This document shows, piece by piece, positions 34,418-44,945 of a DNA stretch of 64,000 nt. The number at the start of each line of letters is the position of its first letter. Within the stretch, counting starts at the first letter, position 1. The stretch lies in contig JAJEKV010000059.1 of assembly GCA_021234155.1 (NCBI GenBank), positions 973,844 to 1,037,843 of the forward strand, written 5' to 3'. Below the pieces are notes generated by a model. That model ran no database searches. It was not told where the DNA came from and worked only from the letters and a program-made list of their open reading frames with translations. Made by a program: the position numbers and the translations under genes. The DNA is from Isoetes taiwanensis (taxonomy: Eukaryota; Streptophyta; Lycopodiopsida; Isoetales; Isoetaceae).

Positions 34418-36122
34418 TCTAAGCTTTATCAACAGTTTGTATATCAAAATCCTGACACCAAGATTCGTCTTCAATAGTTTGAGTATCTGAAACGTGAGTG
34501 CATAAGGAAATTGAAAGAGAGGAACACATGTTGTTGTGTCAAACATGAACAAGCAGATCTGTACAGAAAGGCTTCAATGATATGAGAAGGACTTTATATG
34601 TTAATTGCACTTGCTGCTGTAGTGTTTGTGCATCCCAGGAAAACAATGGAGTATGTCAAACAAACAAGAAGACTTTTGATAATGTCAGCATCTTGTGGAG
34701 GTCAACAGTTTGTGAGAAATATGTGACAGATGAATGGCATAAAGTAAAATGTATCAAGGGTGAATGTGAGGAATGTGGAGTGAAGAAGATAGGTCCAAAA
34801 GAGGAAGATGGAACATTTGGCAAGTATATGCTTATGTCAATGAACCTTCCAAGAAAGGTATATTCAGAAGGTTAGGATTAATTGCTCAGCATGACAAAGC
34901 ATCTGTCTTGTTAAAGAATATGAAAAATCAGCTTGCTAAGTTTACAGATCATAACTTTATTGCACACTGGTAGAGCAAACAGTTCGAAAGATATATTGAG
35001 AAACTCCCTAATAAGAGTATATTGTCTATTGTTGACTTTGCAGAGAACTACATATTGAAGCCAGGGACAGATGTGCAATCAGAGCACTGGAATCCTGATC
35101 AGATTATGATTTTGGTCCATATTTCAATGATGAAAAATGAAAGGAAGCTTAAGAAAACAGTGCATTTCTTTGTTTCAGATGACAGGAAGCATGACACTCA
35201 TTTTGTACGGCATGCTTTTAAATTAAATTTGGAGTGGCTTAAGAATAATGGAGGCAGTGACATAAACCTTCATTCTATATGGTCGGATGGTTGTGCGTCT
35301 CAATTCAAATCTTCAAGGGCATGGTATAGAATCTGCAGATACCATGTTGAAAACAAAATTCAAGTGATATGAAATTTCGTTGGATCTAGCCATGGGAAAG
35401 GTACACATGATGGAGAGGATGGTATAGCCCAGTTATCGCTTGAGAGCGAGCGAAGAAAACAAAGTAGCATGCCAGTGACAGGTGCAGCAACAGCTTGTGC
35501 AGTTTTAAGGACCAAGGACTCGGTGTGTGCGAGGATATTTTGGGAGGTTGGAAAAATTGATATCGATAGGCAGCAAGCATTTAATTGTAGGACTTTACCT
35601 GGTACTCAGCAGATAGATTCCGTCTCAACCATAAATCCAAATGACCCAACGAAGTTGCTTTGCAGACCACTCTCGTGTTTCTGTGATTCTTGCATTAACT
35701 TCGATTGGCTGAATTGTGAGAACATACAACATTGTGGTGAATGGTCCCTGAAAAGTTTGGAGCCCATAGATCATGTTGCCTCTCGTAGGGAAGCTGAAAA
35801 TGATGTGGATGTGTTGTATGCAGAAGACGAGCCTGGTTTGGATGACACTGTAGGAGTTTCTGATGTTTTTGTATCACTTGCAGCACCAGACAATGTACAA
35901 GGTGTTCCATACTATGTTCTAGTATGTACAAGGGAAAAGCATGCATTGGAAGAAGATTCGATTGATGACTATGGAAATGAATACTCTATTAGTACTAGTG
36001 TCATTGAAGGGCAATATTACGAACTAATTCCAGGCTGCCACAACATATATAAACTGCTTCCTAGTAAGAATGTTTTGGTACTTGTTGAATTTGTGATTGG
36101 GCAATTCCATTCAACAAAGTAA
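34418..36122 (+). pseudogene. DDE-like transposase of the SDG..QFK / HGKG class
   Basis: After a GTTGTTGCAG acceptor (34417), the coding stretch has a Cys-rich segment (CTCCCSVCASQENNGVC), then KTVHFFVSDDRKHDTHF, WSDGCASQFKSSRAWYRI (35278-35330), NFVGSSHGKGTHDG (35373-35414) and a CFCDSCINFDWLNCEN zinc-like stretch near 35690, ending in an acidic region and KLLPSKNVLVLVEF. The pair SDGxxxQFK + SHGKGxxDG is known from transposase-like proteins of invertebrates and other eukaryotes; I infer a cut-and-paste function. Breaks: a frame change between 34.77 and 34.87 kb, TAG at 34971 and TGA at 35370, the last at a position that is normally Trp in such proteins. The gene is therefore inactive. TGTACAT-rich blocks lie on both sides. 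Confidence 0.6.
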
Positions 36123-36231
36123 CTCACAGGCTGAAAGGGGCAACCACAGCATTTCATTTGCCAGATGAAGTTCATGAGTCATTGCTATCACAACTTTCAA
36201 CAATTGTAGATGTCATGGACTAACTCAGATC

Positions 36232-36300
36232 TGTAATACATTTACATACATCAATGTACATCTGTTGTACATCAGCGTACACTGAAATAACTTATATATC
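36232..36300. repeat. TGTACAT-rich block, right of the transposase locus
   Basis: Words such as AATGTACATCTGTTGTACAT lie just after the transposase stop. This is compatible with a subterminal transposase-binding region, the counterpart of 33346-33407. Confidence 0.45.
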
Positions 36301-36449
36301 CCAATGTGATCAGTATTGAATAAAGTTTATTGCATAAGCATTGAATATCATTTTATCAATATGAAGATAAGACATGAACAGATTTTCATGGAAAAATAGG
36401 CTATATATTTATATTGTACAAATAAATACAATACATTTACACCACAGGT

Positions 36450-36812
36450 TCATAGTTTATGGTTCACTTTCAAAATGGCCTCAGAAGGCTTATATCTAAT
36501 GACTATTGCATCATGCCTTCCTTTCTTCCAATTGGCTGTAGAAGGGTTATGCACCAAATGATTTGCTGCCAACAGAATTTTCATTTCATCTCGTTCTCCC
36601 TTATCTTCTACATTGTCAACCTTTTCCCAAATTTTAGGGAGAGTGGTATGGCAGCGAGGACTAGTCCTTAACCCAACGTACTTGCAGCTTTCCATGTTGT
36701 TTTGAGCATCCGAGCGCAACAGAATTCTTTCCCTTAACAATTTAATAGACTTTTGCACATTAATCCCTTCATCTTCAAAGCAAATTAAGATCACATAAAT
36801 ATATGTAGACAC
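36450..36812 (-). CDS. Unidentified minus-strand exon downstream of the transposase
   Basis: A protein-like frame with INVQKSIKLLRERILLRSDA, then CKYVGLRTSPRCHTTLPKIW and ANWKKGRHDAIVIRYKPSEA, ending in a stop. It is convergent with the transposase gene and could be the last exon of a second transposon gene or of an unrelated gene. The family is not recognised. Confidence 0.3.
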   Translation of the reverse strand: MSTYIYVILICFEDEGINVQKSIKLLRERILLRSDAQNNMESCKYVGLRTSPRCHTTLPKIWEKVDNVEDKGERDEMKILLAANHLVHNPSTANWKKGRHDAIVIRYKPSEAILKVNHKL

Positions 36813-36859
36813 TGAAACTTATCTTTACTACAAAGCAAAACAATTTTATATTATAAAAT

Positions 36860-36980
36860 CGTGGCGTCTCTCTATCTGCCCGATCGACGGCCGAGATTAT
36901 CCTAATGTCCCTCCGCCCCATCCGACGGCCCAGATTTGTTAGTCTGTCCCTCCGTCTTGATCGATGGCTTAGATTGTGCA
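36860..36980. promoter_or_regulatory. Three tandem GATCGACGGCCGAGATT-like motifs
   Basis: Related words at 36882, 36920 and 36959 (spacing 38-39 bp) share the core GACGGCC/GATGGCT-AGATT, each preceded by a Cys-type pyrimidine run. CGACGGC-AGAT words are frequent in plant promoters. They lie 250-350 bp upstream of the peroxidase ATG. A role in its regulation is inference only. Confidence 0.4.
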
Positions 36981-37167
36981 TGTTAGGTATCTGTGTGTCC
37001 CCAAACGAAAGGTTGCGGCGTCTAATAATCTTATTAGCCAAATATTGTCGCCATTCGTGCAAACTTGAGGATTTTGATCATAAATGCAATCGATTTTCTA
37101 ATCCATTTTCTTGATTTCAAAATACAAAACCTCTGCCCAATTATTCGGCAATGATTCCCGAAGATGC

Positions 37168-37175
37168 TATATATT
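37168..37175 (+). promoter_or_regulatory. TATA box of the peroxidase pseudogene
   Basis: TATATATT lies 52 bp before the ATG at 37227, a normal distance for a plant core promoter with a short leader. Confidence 0.5.
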
Positions 37176-37226
37176 GCCCACAAGCACAAACCTCACAATG
37201 GAATTACATAATCAGAAAGAGGCGAA

Positions 37227-37578
37227 ATGTTATTGATATTGCTTGCATGGATCAGCTGCTGGAGCTATGGCGCAATGGCAAATGGATTGAGGCGTGGCTT
37301 TTATGCTGATACTTGCTCTGATGCTGAGAATATTGCAAGAAGAACACTTCAACAAAATCGTCTGTTTGATCGAACTGCCCCTGCTGCTCTTCTTCGTGTC
37401 GTCTTCCATGACTGCTAGGTTCAGGTCTATATCAACTTTTTGTTTGCATTACTCTGTTTGTTGGGCATTTTCTATGTTGCATTTTTTTATGTTGATTGAC
37501 GGATGTTCTATATCATAGGATTGTGATGCATCAATACTATTGCATTCTTCAAAATATGTCAATAAAATAAAACTACAT
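37227..37578 (+). pseudogene. Class III peroxidase, first two exons, truncated
   Basis: The ATG opens a secretory signal peptide (MLLILLAWISCWSYGAMA), then RRGFYADTCSDAENIAR and LLRVVFHDC, the distal active-site box with catalytic Arg and His of secreted plant peroxidases. TAG (37416-37418) stands where the family has Phe after HDC. Then VQ and the conserved first intron (donor after 37424, acceptor at 37518). Exon 2 restarts in phase with DCDASILLHSSK, the calcium-site CDAS motif, and stops soon after at a TAA. The rest (heme-proximal His, later disulfides) is not recognisable; a weak ASAERS-like match near 37735 is not convincing. A truncated product of about 63 residues would be inactive. 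The family oxidises phenolics with H2O2 in the wall/apoplast. Confidence 0.8.
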
Positions 37579-39108
37579 AGGATTCAATTTCTAGCTTAAA
37601 AAAGGGCACGTAATGTTGTTGTAATAAACAGGAATTTTGCGACATTCTGTAAGAATTATGACAGAAATTAACTCATGTTTTGCATTTTTTGTTGTCAGTC
37701 CAGATTGAAGGTTTAGATGGGGATCATAGGGCGAGTGCAGAGAGATCTATAGCTGCATCAACATCGTAGAAAGTACAGCAAAGCGGGCCTAAAATTTTAC
37801 ACGGAGTGGACAAATTTGGAAAGGTTAGGCTTAGGGGCACCGTTCATTCATTTCTCTTCTCATTTGTTTCTTGGTCGCAGGACTTTTGCCAGTGGAGGTC
37901 TACGTAAGCATGCTTGATTTTCTATGTTTGCATAGGCTGATGTAAGTGCTGCATGCCTGTTCAAACCATGATCTGTATACTGCCATTTTATCACCATGCA
38001 GATTACTGAAAGGAGCACCATTTATCAGTGAATGATTCAATTGTGGTATGCAAGGCACATTAGTTTTGAATGATATTTGCATGCTTTTTCAGAATATTGA
38101 AGGCAATTAAACCTATGCATTTATCAATTGTTCTCGATCTTATAGGTTGCAGATCTTTGTACATTCTCTAGATCCAACTATGATGAGGTCTTTGAGCTAG
38201 GTAATGCCATTTTAGAACCATGCCAAATTTTCTAATAGATCTTATAAAGTGCAAATGGTTTGCACTCGCAATCTCACCTTATATATGCTCAATTATTAGT
38301 CGTTTTTCTCAATGAATGCATCTTATCCTATGCCAAAGGAGGATCATTTCAAATCTTTTAAAATCAGTGGTAGTACATCATGTGAAGGTGGATCAGGTAA
38401 TGCATAGATGTTTACATTGGTTTCAAATATTGTTATTTCATTTTCTTATCTTTTCTTTCCTACAAGCGCTATTTAACATTTTCTACGTGCATGGCAATGT
38501 TTGCTTCAAAGACCTCTAATAAGAGCTGGGTATTACTACAATGCACATTTGAGCAAAACTTGGATGTTTAGTTGAACTTATGCTTATTTGATCAAATTTT
38601 GCATGTCCATTTTTTACTCTTAAATACATTTTATTCTAATAACAACTGGATGCTTTTTTATGTGAATGTTACTGATTAATACCTGGTCGTGATCTTTGAT
38701 CTTTTGAACCAGTAAGGCCTGTGGTATGGATTTGCAAGTATGTCTTTCTGTTTAAAGTACCGCCAACATTTTATTCTGTCCCAAAACCAATATTAAACCA
38801 TATTCTTGAACATTTGGATATACTTGCCACTGACCAGAGGAAAAAAAATCAAGGTACTGGAACAAAGCTTTCATCGATAGCATTGTAAATTCTCCTTCGG
38901 AACCAGTATCCACTATCTAGAGTGGTACCATTACTGCTCAAACCATGTCGTCGAGGCATTAATATCCAAAATGTAACTATGGAAAAGGAATAGCAGTGCC
39001 ATTACAATGGAAATAGGAGACCATGTTCATAATGGATATTAAAGGTGCTGCATTTTCAAACACTAATTGCTATTAATTCTCAGGTGTCAATCTCAAATCT
39101 AACCTTGG
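37579..39108. other. Region downstream of the peroxidase fragment
   Basis: No clear peroxidase exons 3-4 were found; mostly AT-rich non-coding sequence. Confidence 0.4.
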
Positions 39109-39220
39109 TCCATCTACGGGTTCTGCTCGAGTATAAATGATTTCTTAGGAAGGATAGATGAAGAAAAACAAGAAGTGTATACGCAAGGAATTGAAAAAGT
39201 GCATCCTTAAGGTACACAAA
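39109..39220. repeat. Flanking direct repeat, copy 1
   Basis: TCCATCTACGGGTTCTGCTC and, later, GAATTGAAAAAGTGCATCCT with TTAAGGTACACAAA recur at 43935-44017 on the far side of the copia element. This copy has a 30-odd bp segment lacking in the other. A third partial copy is at 44102-44145. Confidence 0.75.
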
Positions 39221-39398
39221 TGTAGGATTTGGTAACATAGGTTCATTTGTCAGCACACAGGTTACACAGATTACACAGGTTACACAGGTTGAAGAGTTCA
39301 CACTTAGCAGGCAAATGCATATACGTGCAGTATGTGAACTTTAAAAATGTGGTTGGACCATATTTTATACCATTGAAAGATAAGGGTTAATATTTTAT

Positions 39399-39797
39399 TG
39401 TTGAAGCAATGGTCGAGACCATTGAATATTTGAAGATTGTATATTAGATCAAACGGAGGCAAACCGAATTCGAAAATAGCATTCTCTAAGTGCAAGGGCA
39501 GATCTCCACGGTTGCCTCAGAGGCCGGAACCATGCCATAGCGGCCGGATCCGGCCCTATAAAAGGAAGATGTACAGTAAATAGATTTATTCTGATCAATT
39601 AGGTTTGAGGCGAATACAGCTCGAAGGTTTGAACATATTTTCATGTTTGTGCGTTCTCAATATTATTTAAAGTTCATATGATTATGAAGATATGGGATTG
39701 ACTCAAAATTCCCATATTTGAATAGCCTTGTGCTATGTGTAGAATTGATTAAGTTGTTTGATCTTGAACTGCTAAGTTTGTTTATTTAAAATTCTCA
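39399..39797 (+). mobile_element. Copia 5' LTR (left boundary tentative)
   Basis: A TATA box (TATAAAAG, 39557-39564) and a CA end at 39796-39797 lie two bases before a perfect tRNA-iMet primer-binding site. The start TGTTGAAG at 39399 is the best TG candidate. It cannot be confirmed because no 3' LTR remains in the window. Confidence 0.55.
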
Positions 39798-39799
39798 TT

Positions 39800-39813
39800 T
39801 GGTATCAGAGCCA
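39800..39813 (+). promoter_or_regulatory. Primer-binding site, tRNA-iMet
   Basis: TGGTATCAGAGCCA is the canonical plant LTR-retrotransposon primer-binding site, complementary to the 3' end of initiator tRNA-Met. Confidence 0.9.
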
Positions 39814-39819
39814 TAAAAA

Positions 39820-42800
39820 ATGGCAACAAGATTTGTTAAGTGCAGTTCAAGTGTACAATGGAGGATGGCTTCGTCAGGTACTCCTACCAGTAATTAGAAG
39901 AGAAGAAGCCGATCATATCTCCGACATGTGGCACATCAAATGCCCGAGGTAGAAGCATTCGACACCTTAACGACAAGGATAGCAACTGAAGCACCTTCGG
40001 CAAAAAGAGAGTTCAAGATAATAGCCAGGCTATTCAACGACAAGAGTATATCTAAGGCGGATACTTCTTCAACTCAAGGGTCAAGCTGCGCAGATATATA
40101 AGGATCCATCATCCCGACAATATAGCCAGCAGGGAGGAGAGCCATGATGGCAGCAGGGCTGTTGCAGGTGAGGCTGCAGCTGGAGAAAGGAGTGCATCAG
40201 CATCCAGTGCTTTGTCAACAAAAATCAAAGAAGAGGCATAATTACAAGCAAAGTTGGACCTACCATTCAACTCAAACTTAGAGGTATGTCCTCTAGGCAG
40301 ATGTGGAGTTATTTACTCAAACAATATGAAAATAAAAGCTCATCTCAAATAGATGTATTAGAGAAAGAGCTTAGAAACTTGAAGTATAATGAAGATGAAG
40401 AAGTCTCTGATTTCTTTAATAAATTTGACAATTTGGTAGCTGATCTAGATGGTGAAGGAGTCACCTTATCAGAAAGGTTTATAGTGTTAGCCATTGCTCG
40501 AGCTGTAAGCTCAAATTCACAACTCTCTCTTTTAATTAGAAATGTTGCTAAAACCAGAGAAGAAACTGAAAATATGTTAAGGACTGAGATAGAACAGAAT
40601 AAATTGATGAGAGAGGAAGAAAATGCTGAAATTCTTTATGTAAACTTAAGCAAGAAATAATCTGCTATAATTGTAAAAGGAAGGGTCACATTGCTGCCAA
40701 GTGTCCTAGTCCCAAAGAAAAGGAATATGGCAGGGGCAGGGGAAGAGGTAAAGACATTAAAAGAGGATATTCATCTAGAAGAAAAGGAGGATCTGCAGGT
40801 ATTTACATTGCTCAAGAAAAGGCAGAAGTTAAGGAAAAGGAAGAATCAAGTGATGACGAGGTAAATTGTGCTTGCTCATTAAATGATGTTGATTCTAGAA
40901 CTAATGGCAAGAATTCTGTGATTGTAGTTGATAGTGGGGTGAGAGATCGTAGTAAGATCTCGGACATGCTCAAAAATCAAGCATCGGCTAAATCAAAACA
41001 TGTACAAGTTGGCAATGGAGACCTACAAACTATAGAAGGATGTGGAATGTTGGAGCTGCTGGATCTTGATGGAAACAAAGTTAATATTGAGAATGTTTTG
41101 TGCGTTCCTAGCCTGATAAAAAATTGAGTATCAGTGTATCAGTTAGTAGACTTGGGTTACAAAATCTTCTTTGAGAAGAAAATTTGTAAAATTTTTGTGA
41201 ATAATGAATTGAAGTTTTTTGGCAAAATCGAAGTTGGAAACTTGTTTCAATTTGAAAATGGTCCAGTTGATGGAGTTAATGCTGTGTTAATGGTTGACAT
41301 GGAAACTTGGCATAATAGGCTGGCTCATACACATTACAATAATGTGAAGGTTATGGCGAAAACAGGACTTATTGAATGCAATATACCAGAAAACCATAAA
41401 TGCCTATGTGAGGGCTGCATGTTAGGCAAGATTACAAGGTTACCATTTCCTAAATCACAAAAAAGAGCTGAAGGAGTCTTAGATCTAGTGCATACAGATC
41501 TTTGTGGCCCCTTAAATGTTAGGAGCAGAAATGGGAAGAGGTATTTTATAACTTTCATAGATGACCATAGAAAATGCAAAGTGTATTGCTTGACACGAAA
41601 ATCTCAGGCCCTTGATGCTTTTAAAATGTATGTTTCAGAAAAGGAGAGACAAACAAATAGAAAATTAAGGTGCATAAGATCAGATAGAGGAGGTGAGTAT
41701 TTATCTGCTCAATTTGAGTTCTTTTGCATGACTAAAGGAATAAGGAGACAGTTGACATGTAGACATACTCCACAGCAAAATGGGATTGCTGAAAGAAAAA
41801 ACAGAACTTTGCTTGATGCAGTGAGGTCCATGTTAAAGTATTCAGGTTTGCCAAACAAATTATGGGAGGAAGCATTGAGGATAGCAGCTTATGTGCAAAA
41901 TAGAATTCCAACCTCAAGTTTGAAAGGTAATATTCCAGAGTTGGTATGGTCAAATAATAAAGCAAACATAGATTATACCATGCTCAAATCATATGGATGT
42001 TTAGGGTATATCCATGTACCAAAAGAATTAAGGCATAAATTGAACAATAGAGCAGAAATAGGATACTTTGTGGGGTATGATGAACAAAGTAAAGGTTGTA
42101 GAATGTTCATCCCTGAGCTGAACAAAATTATAATAAGTAGAGACATTATTTTTTATGAACATACTTATTATAAGGATAGGCAGCAATTAAAGAAAAATAA
42201 TCGCAAACAGGTCGATCAAGCAGGTTTTAAATATGATGCAAATGATGATGACAATAAGAAAGTGATATGAAAGAAAATCAGGCAAATTTAGATGAAGAGT
42301 AGGGGAATATTGCTGAGAATGCTGCTCCTGATGCACAGCCAGGAAAAATAAAGAAAAGAAGAACACAAGCAGAAAGATTAAGAGAAAACTTACCGTTGAA
42401 TGAAAATGAATATGGTAGACTTGAAAGTGGAAGAAGTAAGAGGATTGAAAAATTTGCTGAGCTACCAGATCAGGAACAAATTCTAGCTATCTTAGAAGAC
42501 TCTGTTGTCCCAACTTCATATGAAGAGGCAATACATAGCATTGAGAATACTGGATTAAAGCAATGGAGGAGGAGATAAAATCATTTAAAGATACAGGAAC
42601 ATTTGATGTAGTAGAAAAACCAGAGAATACCAACATTGTGGGAAACAAATGGATTTATAGAATTAAAACCAATGTTGATGGTACAAAAAGATTTAAGGCA
42701 AGGCTTGTAGCTCAAGGTTTCTCTCAGAAGAACGGAAAGGATTACAATGAAATCTTTTCCCCAGTAGTTAAGCTAAAGTCTAAGAGTAGCAAATGCTCTA

Positions 42801-43966
42801 AATTTAGAGCTACATCATATGGATGTCAAAATTGCCTTTTTGAATGCAGAATTGAATCGTGAATGGTATTTTTGCATGGACAATTTTCTAAAAGGACAAG
42901 GTTTTGAAAGGTTGAAAAATGATGGAAATTTGTATAAATTCAGAGATGGAGAAAATTTTTGCTTGATTGCATTATATGTGGATGATTGCATAATGATCTC
43001 AAACAATCGAAGTTGCCTACTTACATGCAAAGATGTTTTAAAGAATAGATTTGAAATGACAGATCTTGGGGATTGAAACAGTTTTTAGGCATTGAGGTCT
43101 TGAGAAATAGAGTTAAAGGAATTTTGACTCTAAAATAGAGCAGACATGTAGAAAACATGCTTAAAAGATTTGTCATGCAGGATGCCAAAGTAGCAAAAGT
43201 TCCTCTTGCAACAGGTCATAAAGTCATTGACAGCTTGCAGTCCAATGAACACACAAAAGGGATGGAAAAAATACCATATAGGGAGATAATAGGTTGCTTG
43301 CTGTATTTATCCAATAATACAAGGCCAGGCATTAGTTATTTAGTGAATATCTTGAGCAGATACTGCAATTGTCCAACAAGGAGACATTGGGAAGCAGCAA
43401 AACATGTATTAAAATATTTGAAGGGCACATCAAATTTTGGGATTACTTTCACATCTGATGATCTAAATCTAAAAGGTTTTAGTGATGCAGATTGGGGAGG
43501 AGATAGAAGTACAAGAAAATCTACTTCAGGATATGTTGTGTTTCTTGGAGGAGGAGCAATAACATGGAGGAGCAAAAAGCAAAAAGCAGTGGCAATGTCA
43601 TCAGCAGAAGCTGAGTATGCAGCTAGTTCATTGCTATCCAAGGAGCTTGTTTGGCTAAGAAGATTATTAGAGGAACTGGGCTTTAAGCAAAGACAACCTA
43701 CTGCAATCATAACTGATAGCATGAGTTGCATAGCAATAGTAAAAAATCCAGTTCGGCATGAGAGAACTAAGCATATTGAGCTTGATATGCACTTCATTAG
43801 AGATATGGCAGAGAAAGGATATATTCAGATGTGCTACATTCATACAAACATACAAATTGCTGATATTTTTACCAAAGCATTGGTTGAGAGAAAGTTTACT
43901 GAATTCAGAACTAAATTAAATGTTCATCTACGAGTCCATCTACGGGTTCTGCTCGAGTATAAATGA
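39820..43966 (+). mobile_element. Ty1-copia retrotransposon polyprotein, frame-broken
   Basis: Order gag-protease-integrase-RT-RNase H, as in copia. A gag core (40286-40660) with DFFNKFDNLVADL is followed by a CCHC knuckle CYNCKRKGHIAAKC in another frame near 40660. The protease is VDSGVRDR at 40927, where the usual ATDH after DSG is altered. Integrase (41134-42270) has an HH-CC finger (HNRLAHTHYNN, CLCEGC) and Asp, Asp, Glu in VHTDLCG, RSDRGGEY and NGIAERKNR. RT has NKWIYRIKTNVDG, then a frame break near 42790, MDVKIAFLNAELN and YVDDCIMIS. RNase H has FSDADWGGDRSTRKSTSGY and MSSAEAEYAA. The catalytic motifs of IN, RT and RH survive, but at least five stops or frame changes interrupt translation. 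The 3' LTR is missing; the last codons run into a copy of the 5' flank. Confidence 0.9.
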
Positions 43967-44145
43967 TTTCAGTGTATACGCAAAGAATTGAAAAAGTGCA
44001 TCCTTAAGGTACACAAACTATTGTGGCAACAAAGGGTAAATTGATAAGATGGTGGCACGCGATTTAATGGTCTTGGAAAAGCCACATTTTAGCAAACCAT
44101 AGGAAATTGACAAAGTGCATCTTTAAGGTACACAAACTATTGTGG
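43935..44145. repeat. Flanking direct repeat, copies 2 and 3
   Basis: 43935-44017 matches 39109-39220; 44102-44145 repeats its CATCTTTAAGGTACACAAAC part about 118 bp later. Confidence 0.7.
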
Positions 44146-44917
44146 TTTTGAAAAAGCCAGATTTGTCTTCTTGCAATAGTTAAGCCATCAATATAGAACA
44201 TGAATATTTTCTATGGATGTACAAAATGATGTTAACATGATTTGCACAAGTTCAGGATTCTCTTGCAAAGTAGTCTCATACAACTATTGATGCACACAAT
44301 GTAAAAATTACGATGTATGTTAACAACGCCTCCCTATGTTGGCACTACAATTCAATCATAAGGAAGGAGGGGACATAAAACAAATTCTAACTTTTATAGA
44401 AAAATTTTAAAGATGCTTTTTTTGGTGTTCTTTTGAGCGAAGGAACATTCAACTTCACCTTCATAAGTTCTTCTTCTGATCTTAAGAATGATTTCATATC
44501 GCACCATATCTTGACGTAAATTAATATTTCCATGATGTTTTACCTCAACATAATCAAAACATAGACATGAAATATTGAATTGCAAGATTGTGTTTAATGG
44601 TAGAATGTACAGAGCTAACCTATACAATTCTTACGATTACAACCTTCATGTCTACTTTTTGTAATGGTTTAGGTAGGATGCTAATTTGCACATTCTTATT
44701 GGTTTGTTTTATTCGTCCATCTTATATAATTACATACTTCATACACAAAGTACATGTGCCTGACTTCATAGCACAAAGTTTATTCATATATCACTTATCA
44801 TTTACTCTCCTCCTCTCAGAGACGATACTATCTAAAGCCACCTATGTGTTAGCTTTATATCTTTTACATCTATAATTTTCTTCCCTTTAGATTGAAATCT
44901 TTAACAATTATACATTA

Positions 44918-44945
44918 CTAGTTATGGTGCCCGGCGTTGCCGGGC
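44918..44945 (-). mobile_element. Helitron 3' terminus (minus orientation), copy 2
   Basis: On the minus strand, hairpin GCCCGGC-AAC-GCCGGGC (44945-44929), seven bases, then CTAG (44921-44918) followed by T. Same stem length, loop and spacing as copy 1, with one compensating base-pair change in the stem. The body extends to higher coordinates. No helicase gene was found. Confidence 0.7.

Noticed and set aside
37680-37770. Third exon of the peroxidase
   Set aside because: An ASAERS-like phrase is too short, and no following conserved block was found.
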